Origin: Argopecten irradians
Lineage: Eukaryota; Mollusca; Bivalvia; Pectinida; Pectinidae
Length of the DNA: 64,000 nt
NCBI RefSeq assembly: GCF_041381155.1
Contig: NC_091134.1
Coordinates: 31,935,540 to 31,999,539 of the forward strand
Reading direction: 5' to 3'
The notes under the pieces are model-generated. The model worked only from the letters and a program-made list of their open reading frames with translations, had not been told where the DNA came from and searched no databases. The translations under genes were made by a program, and so were the position numbers. Below are positions 1-10,993 of the stretch, piece by piece (position 1 is the stretch's first letter; the number at the start of each line of letters is the position of its first letter).

Positions 1-436
1 TGTCTGATGGCCTTGTAATTAGTGAAGCATGACAATAACAACCTTTATCTACATAGGTATACTATGTCTACATATATAGGTACACTATGACGGTCAAGTC
101 ATGATCAGGTATTAGATATAGCACAACATAAATGACCAAGTCCAATATATGCTACTGAATAAATATATGTTTTCCGCCTTATTGTTCAGTAGTCCTGGCC
201 ATGCTAGCAGTAAGGCCAATGTCCAGCTGTCACTTTACAATTATTTCAGATACATTAGCTAGCCTTTAAATGGCAATGGTATGGTAGAAATTGTGGTGCT
301 GACAGTGGGTCTATGCATATGACCAACTTTCACTTCACTTCAGTGGTGCTAGGACCAGGACTTCATGTATGATTAACGAATATCTATTTCAGTTAAAAGA
401 GTCTGGACAGTGTATGCTTGTCTACGATAATTTTTT
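1..436. other. Left flank, no gene seen
   Basis: AT-rich non-coding sequence. The last part (about 285-360) holds decayed copies of the minisatellite unit that follows (attgtggtgctgacagtggg). No open frame, splice pattern or RNA gene could be supported. Confidence 0.6.
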
Positions 437-1751
437 ATGGTGGTGACGATGGGACCATGACCAACCTTCACTCATTGTGGTGCTGGCAGTGGGATCATGA
501 CCGACCTTCACTAATTGTGGTGCTGGCGGTGGGATCATGACCGACCTTCACTAATTGTGGTGCTGGCGGTGGGATCATGACCAACCTTCACTAATTGTGG
601 TGCTGGCGGTGGGATCATGACCGACCTTCACTCATTGTGGTGCTGGCAGTGGGATCATGACCGACCTTCACTAATTGTGGTGCTGGCAGTGGGATCATGA
701 CCGACCTTCACTAATTGTGGTGCTGGCGGTGGGATCATGACCGACCTTCACTAATTGTGGTGCTGGCGGTGGGATCATGACCAACCTTCACTAATTGTGG
801 TGCTGGCGGTGGGATCATGACCAACCTTCACTAATTGTGGTGCTGGCAGTGGGATCATGACCGACCTTCACTAATTGTGGTGCTGGCGGTGGGATCATGA
901 CCAACCTTCACTAATTGTGGAGCTGGCAGTGGAATCATGACCGACCTTCAATAATTGTGGTGGTGGCGGTGGGATCATGACCGACCTTCACTAATTATGG
1001 TGCTGGTGGTGGGATCATGACCAACCTTCACTAATTGTGGTGCTGGCGGTGGGATCATGACCGACCTTCACTCATTGTGGTGCTGGCGGTGGGATCATGA
1101 CCAACCTTCACTAATTGTGGTGCTGGCAGTGGGATCATGACCAACCTTCACTAATTGTGGTGCTGGCAGTGGAATCATGACCAACCTTTACTAATTGTGG
1201 TGCTGGCGGTGGGATCATGACCGACCTTCACTAATTGTGGTGCTGGTGGTGGGATCATGACCAACCTTTACTAATTGTGGTGCTGGCGGTGGGATCATGA
1301 CCGACCTTCACTCATTGTGGTGCTGGCGGTGGGATCATGACCAACCTTCACTAATTGTGGTGCTGGCAGTGGGATCATGACCAACCTTCACTAATTGTGG
1401 TGCTGGCAGTGGAATCATGACCAACCTTTACTAATTGTGGTGCTGGCGGTGGGATCATGACCGACCTTCACTCATTGTGGTGCTGGTGGTGGGATCATGA
1501 CCAACCTTCACTCATTGTGGTGCTGGCGGTGGGATCATGACCAACCTTCACTCATTGTGGTGCTGGCAGTGGGATCATGACCGACCTTCACTCATTGTGG
1601 TGCTGGCAGTGGGATCATGACCGACCTTCACTCATTGTGGTGCTGGCGGTGGGATCATGACCGACCTTCACTCATTGTGGTGCTGGCGGTGGGATCATGA
1701 CCGACCTTCAATAATTGTGGTGCCGGCGGTGGGATCATGACCAACCATCAC
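437..1751. repeat. 40-bp minisatellite array, about 33 units
   Basis: Tandem units of exactly 40 bp, built around gggatcatgaccgacc and ttcactaattgtggtgctgg. Units differ mainly at a few two-state sites (ccgacc/ccaacc, ctaatt/ctcatt, ggcggt/ggcagt). A six-unit block at 1021-1260 recurs almost unchanged at 1261-1500, which is a 240-bp higher-order repeat. No coding role is visible, as 40 is not a multiple of three and the frames close. Confidence 0.95.
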
Positions 1752-2257
1752 TTATTTCAAATACATAGCCACAGTAACATAGCCAGTGTATGGTCGTTTT
1801 GTGGTGGTGGTAGGACATTTCAGATACATTACCCAACAATCAGTCACTGTCAAATTACCTTTGTCAACATGTGTAAAAACCCTGCTGCTCACAAACAATT
1901 TCCTTATTGATGATTGAGGATCTCAAACAACCATATAAACACAACACAAAATGATTAATTACTTGCCTCCTTCAATTTGTAAGATTACAAATAGCATGAT
2001 ATATGTAGTAGCCCACGAGTGTATATAATATATATATGCCGATGTTCAATAAAAATTGAAAAACAAAAAAAAAATTTTCAATTGATAAATATTTGTTGAA
2101 CTTTATAACAGTTTTAAAACAAATGAATTTAATTTGTGGAGTTAATTGATAAAAAAACCATGTGAATGTCAGCTCAATTGATGCTTGATCTTTAGAAAGT
2201 AGACTTAACATAAGTCAATAAGTACAGATAAGAGTGACATGACCCAGTAAGGTAAAC
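1752..2257. other. AT-rich spacer, nothing recognised
   Basis: Low-complexity AT-rich DNA between the minisatellite and the left end of the DIRS element. A short open frame on the minus strand (1972-2211) has the composition expected of chance in AT-rich DNA. Confidence 0.5.
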
Positions 2258-2299
2258 TTGAGGTTTTTCAATGTAAAACCAATTTTCATGATGTAATAC

Positions 2300-2439
2300 T
2301 TACCATAACTTTAGTATGCAAATACGCTACCTACACCCATCTTTGTAGCCCCAACAAACATAAGATTTGAGAATCCCGTCTCCCTACCGTACCTCATCTC
2401 GTACTCGACGAGAGTAACATAGAGTGGTCTCCCTTCCTC
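2300..2439 (+). repeat. DIRS left terminal inverted repeat core
   Basis: This 140-bp stretch (starting ttaccataactttagtatg) is the exact reverse complement of 8831-8970. Outside this core the two ends differ (2258-2299 against 8971-8988), which is usual for DIRS elements because each end is restored separately through the internal complementary region. Confidence 0.93.
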
Positions 2440-2513
2440 AAAAACCCTTTATGGAGCCACAGGGGCAAAATGGCTGAGGAGGAAAGGGGAGGAAACAGAA
2501 GGGTGGGACTCCA

Positions 2514-2610
2514 TAAAGTTATGGTAAGTATTACATCATGAAAATTGGTTTTACATTGAAAAACCTCAATTTCATTTCAGTAATACGTTACCATAACTTT
2601 AGTATGCGAA
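2514..2610 (+). repeat. DIRS internal complementary region
   Basis: The first 56 bases (2514-2569) are the exact reverse complement of the left end (2258-2313). The following bases, about 2570-2605, are the reverse complement of the right end (about 8950-8988). The two outer ends therefore meet head to head here. In the DIRS replication model this segment templates the joining of the ends into a circle before recombinase-mediated insertion. The join falls at about 2569/2570 (cctcaa then tttcatttcag). Confidence 0.92.
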
Positions 2611-2816
2611 TTCGTCTTACCGTAGTGGAGAGTCCGAAGCCAGGCAGCCCAATCAAACGTCAAATCCAGGAGACAAGCCCCAGTAGGGAGAATAAAAAGG
2701 GGTTCCAGGAACCCCCCGAAGGAAAGGGATAAAAAATGGAATACCTCCCAGAGAAAAGAGGAGTACCATCGTGATGCCTGCCCGCATACAGTTAAAACCA
2801 AAAATAAATACCATGT

Positions 2817-3930
2817 CTAGGGCGGAGGAACAGTCACAGACTGAGCCGCCACAACTGGACCCAAGGAAAACAGTCCCTCAGAATGAGAGGACAGGGACCG
2901 GAGGTAAAAGTCAGTGAAAGTAGACTGACCACGCCAAAAGGCAGCAGACATGATGTCCTGGAATGAGGACCCATTTAGGAGAGCCAAAGAAGCTGCAAGG
3001 GCTCTAACCTCATGAGCCCTCACCTTACATTTCGCCCGAGATAGATCATTAGATAGCTCATAAGCAATCTTGATCACCTGACATATCCATCTGGAAATGG
3101 ATTGGGAGGAGATATCCTGCTGACCCTGTTTAATGGGCAAGAATAGACGAGATCAAGTACCTCGCCCCCCCCCTAGTTTTATCAAGGTAAAACCTAAGTG
3201 CTCGACAGGGGCACAGCAACTGATCATTCTCCTCAGACTCAACAGAGACTGTCAAGGAAGGAATCCTAATGGGATCGGGCGAAAAACCAGGAACCTGCCA
3301 GGATCAGTGAGAAGGGTAACGGCAGAGCTATCTCTGGCCCAACGAAGGCACGAAGAGTGAACAGACAAAGCATGGATATCACTCCTCCTACGGCCTGAAG
3401 CAAGGGCAAGTAGGAAGACAGTCTTAAAAGTTAAAAACTTTAGGGAGACAGACCCCAAAGGCTCATAAGGAGCCCCCTTCAGTGACTCTAACACAAGAGC
3501 TAGGTTCCACTGTGGAGCTAACTGCCGTACCCTAAGCCTGTCCAGACTGAAGCCCCTAATCAAAGCAGACAACGAGGTGGAAGAACCTACCTCTCGCCTA
3601 TCATGAAAAGACAGTACACTGGCAATAGCCGTGCGGTATCCCGCAATAGTACCAGAGGCGAGATTCCGTTCCCTAAATAAATAGAGAAGGAAATCTGCAA
3701 TCAGCTGGACAGAAGCCTTGATCGGATCAATCTTCCTGCCGATACACCAATCACAGAAGATCTTCCAGCGTGACTGGTAGACGGCAGAAGAGGAAGACCT
3801 AATTGATCGGGCGATGCGGGCTGACACGTCCGAAGAAAAGCCTGCCTGAGCAAGGCCTCCTGAGATAGCTTCCACGCGTGAAGGTGGAGGATCTCGGGAC
3901 GTGAATGCATCGTCCGTGACCGAGGCTGGC
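2817..3930 (-). mobile_element. DIRS part: tyrosine recombinase region
   Basis: The region encodes a tyrosine recombinase of the DIRS kind, the enzyme that inserts the circular DNA copy. Visible motifs are the box I arginine in GRRRSDIHAL, the H-x-x-R box in HEVRALAASL, and a downstream aromatic patch (AAFWRGQSTFTDFYLR) with the likely nucleophilic tyrosine. The N-terminal part overlaps the end of pol in another frame, a common arrangement in DIRS elements. The region appears broken about once; the rest of the element reads open. The upstream limit is approximate because the frame stays open through the pol overlap. Confidence 0.85.
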
Positions 3931-5887
3931 GCAGGAGATTGGATCTGAGTGGAAGAACCAGAGGAACATCCACCAGAAACGACAATAGCTCCGGAAACCA
4001 TGGTTGTCTCGGCCACAGGGGCGCTATCAGAAGGAGGGAGCAATGATGCGTCCGAAACTTCTGTAGAACCCTGCCCACCAGGTTGAATGGAGGGAATGCA
4101 TAAGCCTGCATCCCCTCCCAATCCAGAGATAGCGCGTCCACAGCCCAAGCCAATTGGTCTGGCACCGGAAAGACAAAGGTTGGCAGCTGATTGTTCAGGG
4201 AAGTGGCGAAAAGGTCTATATGAGGCCTGTCCCACACCTGACAAATGCCCTCGAAGATCGAGGGATTTAGTTGCCATTCTGTCAGAACCGGCTGGCGGCG
4301 CCTGGAGAGAGTATCCGCCAGAACATTCAACCTGCCTGGAAGATGCTTGACTAGAATAGTCAACTGCATTTCCTGACAGAGAAGAAGAACACGGATAGCG
4401 AGGGCACAAAGGACGTGGGACCTTGTCCCCCCCTGTCTCTCCAGATACGCGACAACTGTAGAGTTGTCCGTAGCCACACAAACCACCTTGGAATGCAGAA
4501 TCTTTCGAAAAGCCTGCAAAGCCAACAGAACAGCCCTCATCTCCAGCACATTGATGTGCTTGGAGAGCTGATCCCCAGACCATTCCCCCGACCGGCAATG
4601 GCCATCGAGGTAAGCCCCCCAACCTGTCATGGACGCGTCCGTGAACAAGGTCATGGTGGGAGCTGGCTTGGACAACGGAACCCCCTGTAGAACATTGTCT
4701 TTGAGAGTCCACCACCGTGCAAACTCCTTCACGGACTGGTTGAGAGGAAGCCAAGCCTCCCATTCCCTGCTGGCAGGAACCCAGTTCGCGAGGAGAAACA
4801 TCTGGAGAGGTCTGATGTGAAGTCTCCCAAGGGGGACTACATCTGCCAGGGAGTTGAGATAACCCAGAAAACTGAGAAACCAACGCACCTGGACGTGTGA
4901 CCAACTGATGAAGGTCAGAGCAAGATCTCTGGCCTTCTCGAACTTCTCCAAAGGTGGAAGGGCAATGCCCTGAACCGTGTTGAAACGGTTTCCCAGGAAG
5001 ACAAAGTCTCGAGAAGGGGAGACCTCGGACTTCTCTCTGGAAGGAATGAAGCCGACTTTGAGCAAAAGTTTCAGGACCAGACGGGTGTTCTGCACCAAAG
5101 ATTCCCGCACTAGGTGGAGCATGAGGGAATCGTCGAAATAGATGTGAACATCTATTCCCCTGGAGTGCAGAAACCCCACGACAACCTGCAGCAGCTTGGT
5201 GAAAACCAAAGGAGCTGTCGTGAGCCCGAAAGGCATGGCCCGGAACTGAAAAACCTTCCCGTTGCAAGTGAAACGGAGGAATTTCCGTGCCGACTTCTTG
5301 ATGGGAATGTGGAAGTAGGCATCCTTCAGATCTACTGAAGTAGCCCACATCCCCTCTCTCACCGAAGCTATGATGCTCCGTGGAGTCTCCATCTTGAAGT
5401 GAGGAGAATCTACGTGCCTGTTGAAGGCACTTAGATCTATGATGGGACGCCAAGCTCCGGACTTTTTCCGAACCAGAAACATTCTGGAATAAAAGCCTGG
5501 AGTGCATTCCACCATAGGCACCTCCTCGACCGCGCCCTTTAAAAGCATGGTCCTTACTTCCTCCTGGATGGCAAGTGCCTTTTCTGGATCCCCCGGAGGA
5601 GGGAAGAAGATAGGTCTTGATGCCAAGGGCGGATCCCGCAAGAGGGGAATGCCCAACCCCTCCTTGACCACAGACAAGGCCCATGTGTCCTCTGTGATTT
5701 CCTTCCACTCTGGGAGGAAGAAGGACAGACGAACTCCTACAGGAAGATCGGGACGAGGAAGATCGAGACCCTCCCAGGCGGGAGAATCGCTTCCTAACCC
5801 GAAACTGAATCCTGCGGGAGAAGGACCGGAATCTAAAACTGGAGGAGCGGAGTCCTCCAGAACAGACCCCTCGTCTGGAATGGCCAA
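3701..5887 (-). mobile_element. DIRS part: reverse transcriptase, RNase H and methyltransferase-like region
   Basis: The region is open throughout (about 730 residues). Reverse-transcriptase motifs appear in order: SVDLKDAYFHIPI, FRAMPFGLTTAP and the catalytic box in IYFDDSLM. RNase H follows, with acidic residues in LFTDASMTGWGA, NVLEMRAV, CVATDNSTVVAYL and LNVLADTLSR; the TDNSTVVAYL string is typical of DIRS RNase H. The C-terminal part (IDLFATSLNNQ, YAFPPFNLV, LLIAPLWPRQPW) matches the Dam-like adenine-methyltransferase-related domain found in DIRS elements. I cannot tell from sequence whether that domain is active. It lies directly downstream of gag on the same strand with a 16-bp gap. 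Confidence 0.93.
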
Positions 5888-5903
5888 GGAGGGGGAAAAA
5901 GAG

Positions 5904-8399
5904 TCAGGAACTCTTCTTCTTACCCCCAGGAGGGTTCTTGCCCTTCTTACCCTTCCCCTTGTTGCCCTTGAAGTAAGGCTTCGACTTCGGCTGTGCAGTA
6001 GACTGAGGAGCTGAAGTTCTAGCCTTCTTCTTGGGAGGCACGGACCCCTGCGAGGTACTGGCCTTCACGGTCTGCAATCTCTTCAAAAGAAGGGCAGAAG
6101 CGACCGAGTCCTCCTTCAAATCCTTCTGAACAGAAGGAAGAGTCCCTCCAAAAAGAGTGGACCCAGAGAAGGGGGCAGTCAACAATCGGGACCGGTAAGG
6201 TTCTTCGACCGGGCGGTTTTTCAACACAGAAAAACGCCTAGCCAACAAGACATTGGCGAGCAATGACACCTGTAAAGACGCCAAGGCTCTCAATGCCCTG
6301 TTCAGGGCAGAGGTAACTCTGTCCTGAATGTCGGCCTGCTCTGTCTCAGATATCCGACTCTCAGGCACATCGGATACCCTATATAGACTAACCGTCAGAA
6401 AGTCTATATAAGACAGAATTTGAATGGAAAGGCGCAGCAGCCTCTCCATCTTGTGGTGCTCCTTGGAGCCGAACACCACCTGGTCCACTGACTTGCCGGG
6501 CCAAGCTGCCAATTCTCTAGACTCCAGCTTAGCTGGCTGAGAGGACAGCAGTCCATCGTGAATGGCATAATCAGAGGCCTGAACCTCTGATAAATCACCA
6601 ACACTGAGCTGCAACCCGGCAAACCCAGGCGTGCGAGATGAAGAAGAATTCTTCTCCATAACTCGAGACTGGGCAGTGGCCAGAGCTGAAGACACAATAG
6701 TGCCTTCTGGCAGTGAGCGATCTGACTGAGCAGATGCCCGTGGAGCCACCAAAGAACCCAAAAGGGTGGTGGACTCCGGGATGGATGATGCGGAAGGTGG
6801 TGGGCAAACCTCCGCCCCGAGAATCCGAGATACATCGGCCCTAAGGGCCCGCATCCCAGACAAAACCTGCTGGGCATCCACCTCAGCAGCCTCGAGGTCA
6901 CCCTCCTCCTGGAAATCTTCAACCTGAGGATCTGCATCCGACAAACCAGATTGGTCAATATCGGAGCAGCCAGGGGAGAGATGAACAACATCATCATCCT
7001 CTGCCGAACCCACGACCTCACAGTCCATATCCTCCTCGTTGCCTGGACCCAAGGTCCCAACGGGGAGAAAAGGGCCAGCAAAAGAGACAGACTCAGGAAA
7101 ACTCTCCTGAGCAGGCTCCAACAAGTGGCGTTTAGGAGCCGAACTACTAACCACAGAAGCTGAGGGCTTCGACCTAACGGTCGAAGCTCGACCCTTGGAC
7201 TCGGAGACAAACGGGACTGCACGAGAAGCAGAAGTCCTAAAGGTCCGGCGAACCTTTCTAGGACCGGCACCCGAAGCAGCAGTAGGTTGGGGGGGAGCAA
7301 CCGAACCGCTGACAGGTCTCCGCGAGGGAGAGACCAAACCCCAAGGGTTCCAAGAAGGAATAGCCATGGGGTTAAAACCGTATCCCTGAAAATACGGAAA
7401 AGGTCCCGTGGGTTGGGAGTGACCCCAGAACTGGCCAAACTGGCCTGCCTGAGACTGGGGCTGGCCAACCTGACCAAAGGACGAGGTTGGACCACCACTC
7501 CCTCCAAGTGGAAACCCGGACATGTATGGGCTAGGCCCATAACGGCCGGGATGCTGCTGAAACCCAAAACCATCCGCAGGCTGGTTTGGGGGGCCCAAGG
7601 ATGGTTGCCCGCAGGCACCCGTATACCCTAAGCCAGGGGGAAAAGGAGGCCGAAAATCGGACACCTGACCAACAAACCCAGGACCCTGAGGATGACCCCC
7701 TGGGAAAACCGAGCCAGCACACTCAGGAGCGGACCTAATAGGACCGGGACCAGGTAACTGGACGGGAGGGAAAGTTGGACCAGAATTGATGCCGGGATTA
7801 GAGAGCTGCGCATCACTAATCCCAGTGGAAACGGACAAACCAGAAAGGAAGTCTGTAGTCCCTGAACCCAAACTCGGACGAATAGGTCCGGCATCAAGAC
7901 CGCCCCCAACAGCAACACCACCTGGAATGCCGGAGCCGCTGACAACGTCAGAGACCGGCGGCTGGTAGTCCCTACCCGAAGGCAAGCATGGAAGCTTACG
8001 AGCATTCCCAGCCAATTCGACCCTAGACCGAGAAACGTCAGGGTCAGGCTGCCCCTCCCCTACTCCAGGAACATCCTGGACAGGAGGGACCACCCCCTGA
8101 TCTCGAGAAGAACCTGTAGAGACAGGAACTACCGAGACAGGAACAGAAACAGAACTAGAAGCCTGCTTCCTTCTCCTCCCGTAAGATGAGGACGAATCCC
8201 TCTTACGGGAGGACGAAGATCGCCTTGGTGTAATGCCGGCCTGGCCAAGAGCCTCTCCAACTGGACAAAGTTCACAAGGAGAGGACTCATGACAAGGGCG
8301 ACATAGGGGACATGCATCATGTGGGTCCCGTTCCTCATAGAAATGGGAACACCCATGAGCAGACCCCTGACGCTGACCCGAGCGGGACATACCAGGCAT
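5904..8399 (-). mobile_element. DIRS part: gag-like region
   Basis: Open for about 830 residues. The N terminus has a compact Cys/His cluster (CPLCRPCHESSPCELC, residues about 34-50), typical of invertebrate DIRS gag. The centre is rich in Gly, Pro, Ser and Gln. The C-terminal half is helical, and the tail is very basic (KPYFKGNKGKGKKGKN), fitting nucleic-acid binding. Identification rests on position before the RT region and on the Cys/His cluster, since gag sequences of this family diverge fast. Confidence 0.82.
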
Positions 8400-8830
8400 T
8401 ACAACGACAATTACGTAAACAAGGTAAGAAAATTACGTCAAAAACGTAAAATATAAGCAACACACGCTAAACACGTAAAAAACAGTGTTAGGTGACACAA
8501 ATCTTACCTAATAACAACGGCAACGAAGCCTCAGCGACGAAAAACCGAACAAAAAACAAACGTAAACAAACCGGAAACAGCGAGACGTCACCAGTAATGA
8601 CGGATCGCACGGAACACCGGCAAGCACGTGGAACAGTCAAAAAAACGGCCTAAAAAGGCACAAAAAACGAATGACAGTACAAAAAGAAAACAACACAGGG
8701 CAGAGATGGGTAAACACACAACTGAATGTGTGAAAAAATTTGACTAAAACGTCAAATAAATGGACCTAACAGCGAAACGAAATAGACACAATGCAATTGC
8801 CGTCCGAGCTGTGTAGCGCCATAAAGGAAA

Positions 8831-8970
8831 GAGGAAGGGAGACCACTCTATGTTACTCTCGTCGAGTACGAGATGAGGTACGGTAGGGAGACGGGATTCT
8901 CAAATCTTATGTTTGTTGGGGCTACAAAGATGGGTGTAGGTAGCGTATTTGCATACTAAAGTTATGGTAA
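8831..8970 (+). repeat. DIRS right terminal inverted repeat core
   Basis: Reverse complement of 2300-2439 without a difference that I could find over 140 bp. On the minus strand it lies upstream of gag, with about 430 bases of leader in between, so it should carry the element's promoter. No TATA box was picked out with confidence. Confidence 0.92.
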
Positions 8971-8988
8971 CGTATTACTGAAATGAAA

Positions 8989-9329
8989 ATACTGCTTTGT
9001 TTAAATGCACATATAGGTAACAAACACGAATTCCTCAATCTGAGTCAGAATTGCTTCATTATGTAAACCAAACATGCAATCATTGATTTAGGTGTAAGTT
9101 TAGGGGGTTTACTGAAAACTACCCAGGGGAAAAATATAGCACAAACATGTCTTTCGAACAAACATATATTATTTCAGTATATAAATTACTAATAGTAATA
9201 TCAAATGACATCTTACCTTCAAGAGTGCATAACTTTTAATCTCCTGTAGGTCATGATATTTATCAATGAATTCTGTTATAACTTAAATAAGATATCATAT
9301 TTCCCTTTATAAACCCCACCTATGTGTAT
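8989..9329. other. AT-rich spacer, nothing recognised
   Basis: Right flank of the DIRS insertion. No coding, RNA or repeat feature could be supported. Confidence 0.5.
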
Positions 9330-9535
9330 TGCACTTTGGGCTAAGTGGTTAAGGTGTTCCAATATTGCACCACTATAGCCTCCACCTCTTGGTTTCATAT
9401 GTACATTTTCGAACCCCACATGATTGCCATAAATAGGTCAGCAGTTTTTCTCCAAGCACTCAGCTTTTCTCCAACTCAGTCATCTTAACCTGGCATGTCC
9501 TTAAATGACACTGGCATGTATTAAACTGATATTTT
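9330..9535 (+). repeat. Diverged tRNA-derived SINE copy
   Basis: The head resembles a tRNA A box (gggctaagtggttaaggtg) followed by a B-box-like gaaccccacatg. The body matches the copy at 9809 in order: tttttctcc, cttttctccaac, acctggcatgtccttaaatg and ttaaactgat. It is more decayed than the second copy, so probably older. Both fit the MetaSINE type described in bivalves; this assignment is from memory of the consensus. Confidence 0.7.
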
Positions 9536-9808
9536 TAAAAATAATTATCTCTGTTTTATATACAACAGCAGTGAATTTAAATTGTTCAGTAGTATCACAG
9601 GTATACTAACAGTTATAGTTGCCTTCCTTGCATACCACATCAGTGGAATTGTACTATATAATTGCCTTCATATACTTATTTTATACCACACACATATATA
9701 CACTGTATATAGAATTGAATACCTAATATGTAGTTATAATCCATATGTACCATACCAATATAATTATACAAAAGTTGCCTCCCTCGTTACTATCTCCCAT
9801 AATTATAA

Positions 9809-10040
9809 GGGGTCGCAGTGGCTGAATGGTTAAGATGTACAGATATATTATAACCACAAGCCCTCCACATCTAGCTTATAGATTTCGATTGGGGTATACA
9901 ATTGCCAGGTACTCGACTGCTGGTAGCTGGCGAGGTGGGTTTTTTCCAGGTACTTCGATTTTCCTCCACCAACAAACCTAGCATGTCCTTATATGACCCT
10001 GGCTGTTGATAGGACGTTAAACTAATAAAGCCAAACCGAA
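9809..10040 (+). repeat. tRNA-derived MetaSINE-like element
   Basis: Starts ggggtcgcagtggctgaatg (tRNA-like A-box region) and passes through ccctccacatctagc and a B-box-like gatttcgattgggg. It continues into a conserved body (gccaggtact, gattttcctccaccaacaaa, catgtccttatatgaccctg) and ends ttgataggacgttaaacta. This order matches the bivalve BivaMD type of the MetaSINE superfamily as I remember it. RNA polymerase III would have transcribed it. It is the best single clue to the taxon of the window. Confidence 0.8.
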
Positions 10041-10993
10041 CATCTCCCATTCTAAATTATCTCCCTTAGATAATAGTGGAATTGTTAAATTTCCTCTCTT
10101 TTACTTATACATGTATGTATATCCATACCAGTTTAACTGATTAATGATTACTGTACCTACCACACCGTAGTTGAACTATGTACAGTAACGTCTGTATTTG
10201 TTAAAATTGAATAATTGTTATTACCTCTCTTAAAACATATACAAGTTGAATACCACATCCAGTTGAATTTTACAAATGTATTAAAAAAAATACCTTACAT
10301 CACATCATTTAAATAGGGTAACTATGTCACTTAAACTGTTATATGCATATATATTATATCTACATTAGTGTAAATTGCTATTCAATGGCAGTTATTTCAT
10401 TCTAAATAATAGCCAGTTACAAAGACTTGAGTAATGGCTACTGATGTACCAACAAATGACAACATTCCAAAGTGACAATGAATAAGTCAGAAAAGAAAGC
10501 TCACCAACTAAATAAAGCTATTGAATAAAAAATAATGCATACAAGTAACACATCGTAGTTAAACCATCACATTTACCAAAGCCAAAGAAAAAACTTGAAA
10601 GTATAGTAAAGGTGAAGCAGAAAAATGGAGAGATCTGAAGTGTCAACAATTTAAAGCACCACTCACAACACTAACCACAACTTGCACCAGTTAACGTTTG
10701 TGTCTGATAGCTAAAAGGTACCATTGTAACACAAGGACATATGTACATTATAGAGTCCAACATGGTTGATATTGAATATTTGGTAAATTTTACATTTCTT
10801 TTCTGTAATACCTTTCAATACATTTCATCTTATTCTGAAAAGTGAATATATATGATTTTAAATGTTCCAATTAAAATTAAACATAAAGTTCTATCAATTT
10901 GACTCTGAATATTTCAATAGTACACGTATGTGCCTTTGCGTTAAATGTACCAGATCTATCACAAAATTGATTGACTAAATATTGGTGCTATAT
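10041..10993. other. AT-rich spacer downstream of the small minus-strand gene
   Basis: No open frame or repeat stands out. If the gene at 10994-14046 is real, its 3' untranslated region and poly(A) site should lie here, but I could not choose a signal. Confidence 0.45.

Larger units (their letters stand above)
2258..8988 (-). mobile_element. DIRS-type tyrosine-recombinase retroelement, nearly whole
   Basis: About 6.7 kb, minus strand. Parts in transcription order are the right terminal repeat, gag (8399-5904), RT-RNase H-methyltransferase-like region (5887-3701), a tyrosine-recombinase region overlapping the end of pol in another frame, an internal complementary region, and the left terminal repeat. 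The ends are inverted repeats rather than LTRs, and no integrase or aspartic protease is seen. This is the DIRS plan known from Dictyostelium DIRS-1 and from many invertebrates. The two 140-bp inverted repeat cores are identical by eye, and gag and pol are open throughout, so the insertion looks young. It is mostly whole, with about one apparent break, in the recombinase region. The outer limits were set where the complementarity of each end to the internal region stops. Confidence 0.93.

Noticed and set aside
437-1751. Regularly spaced repeats resembling a CRISPR array
   Set aside because: Units are contiguous with no unique spacers, and the surrounding DNA is animal. It is a minisatellite.
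3133-8005. Numerous additional frames on both strands within the DIRS element
   Set aside because: They are shadows of gag, pol and the recombinase region in other frames. The GC-rich element keeps many frames open.
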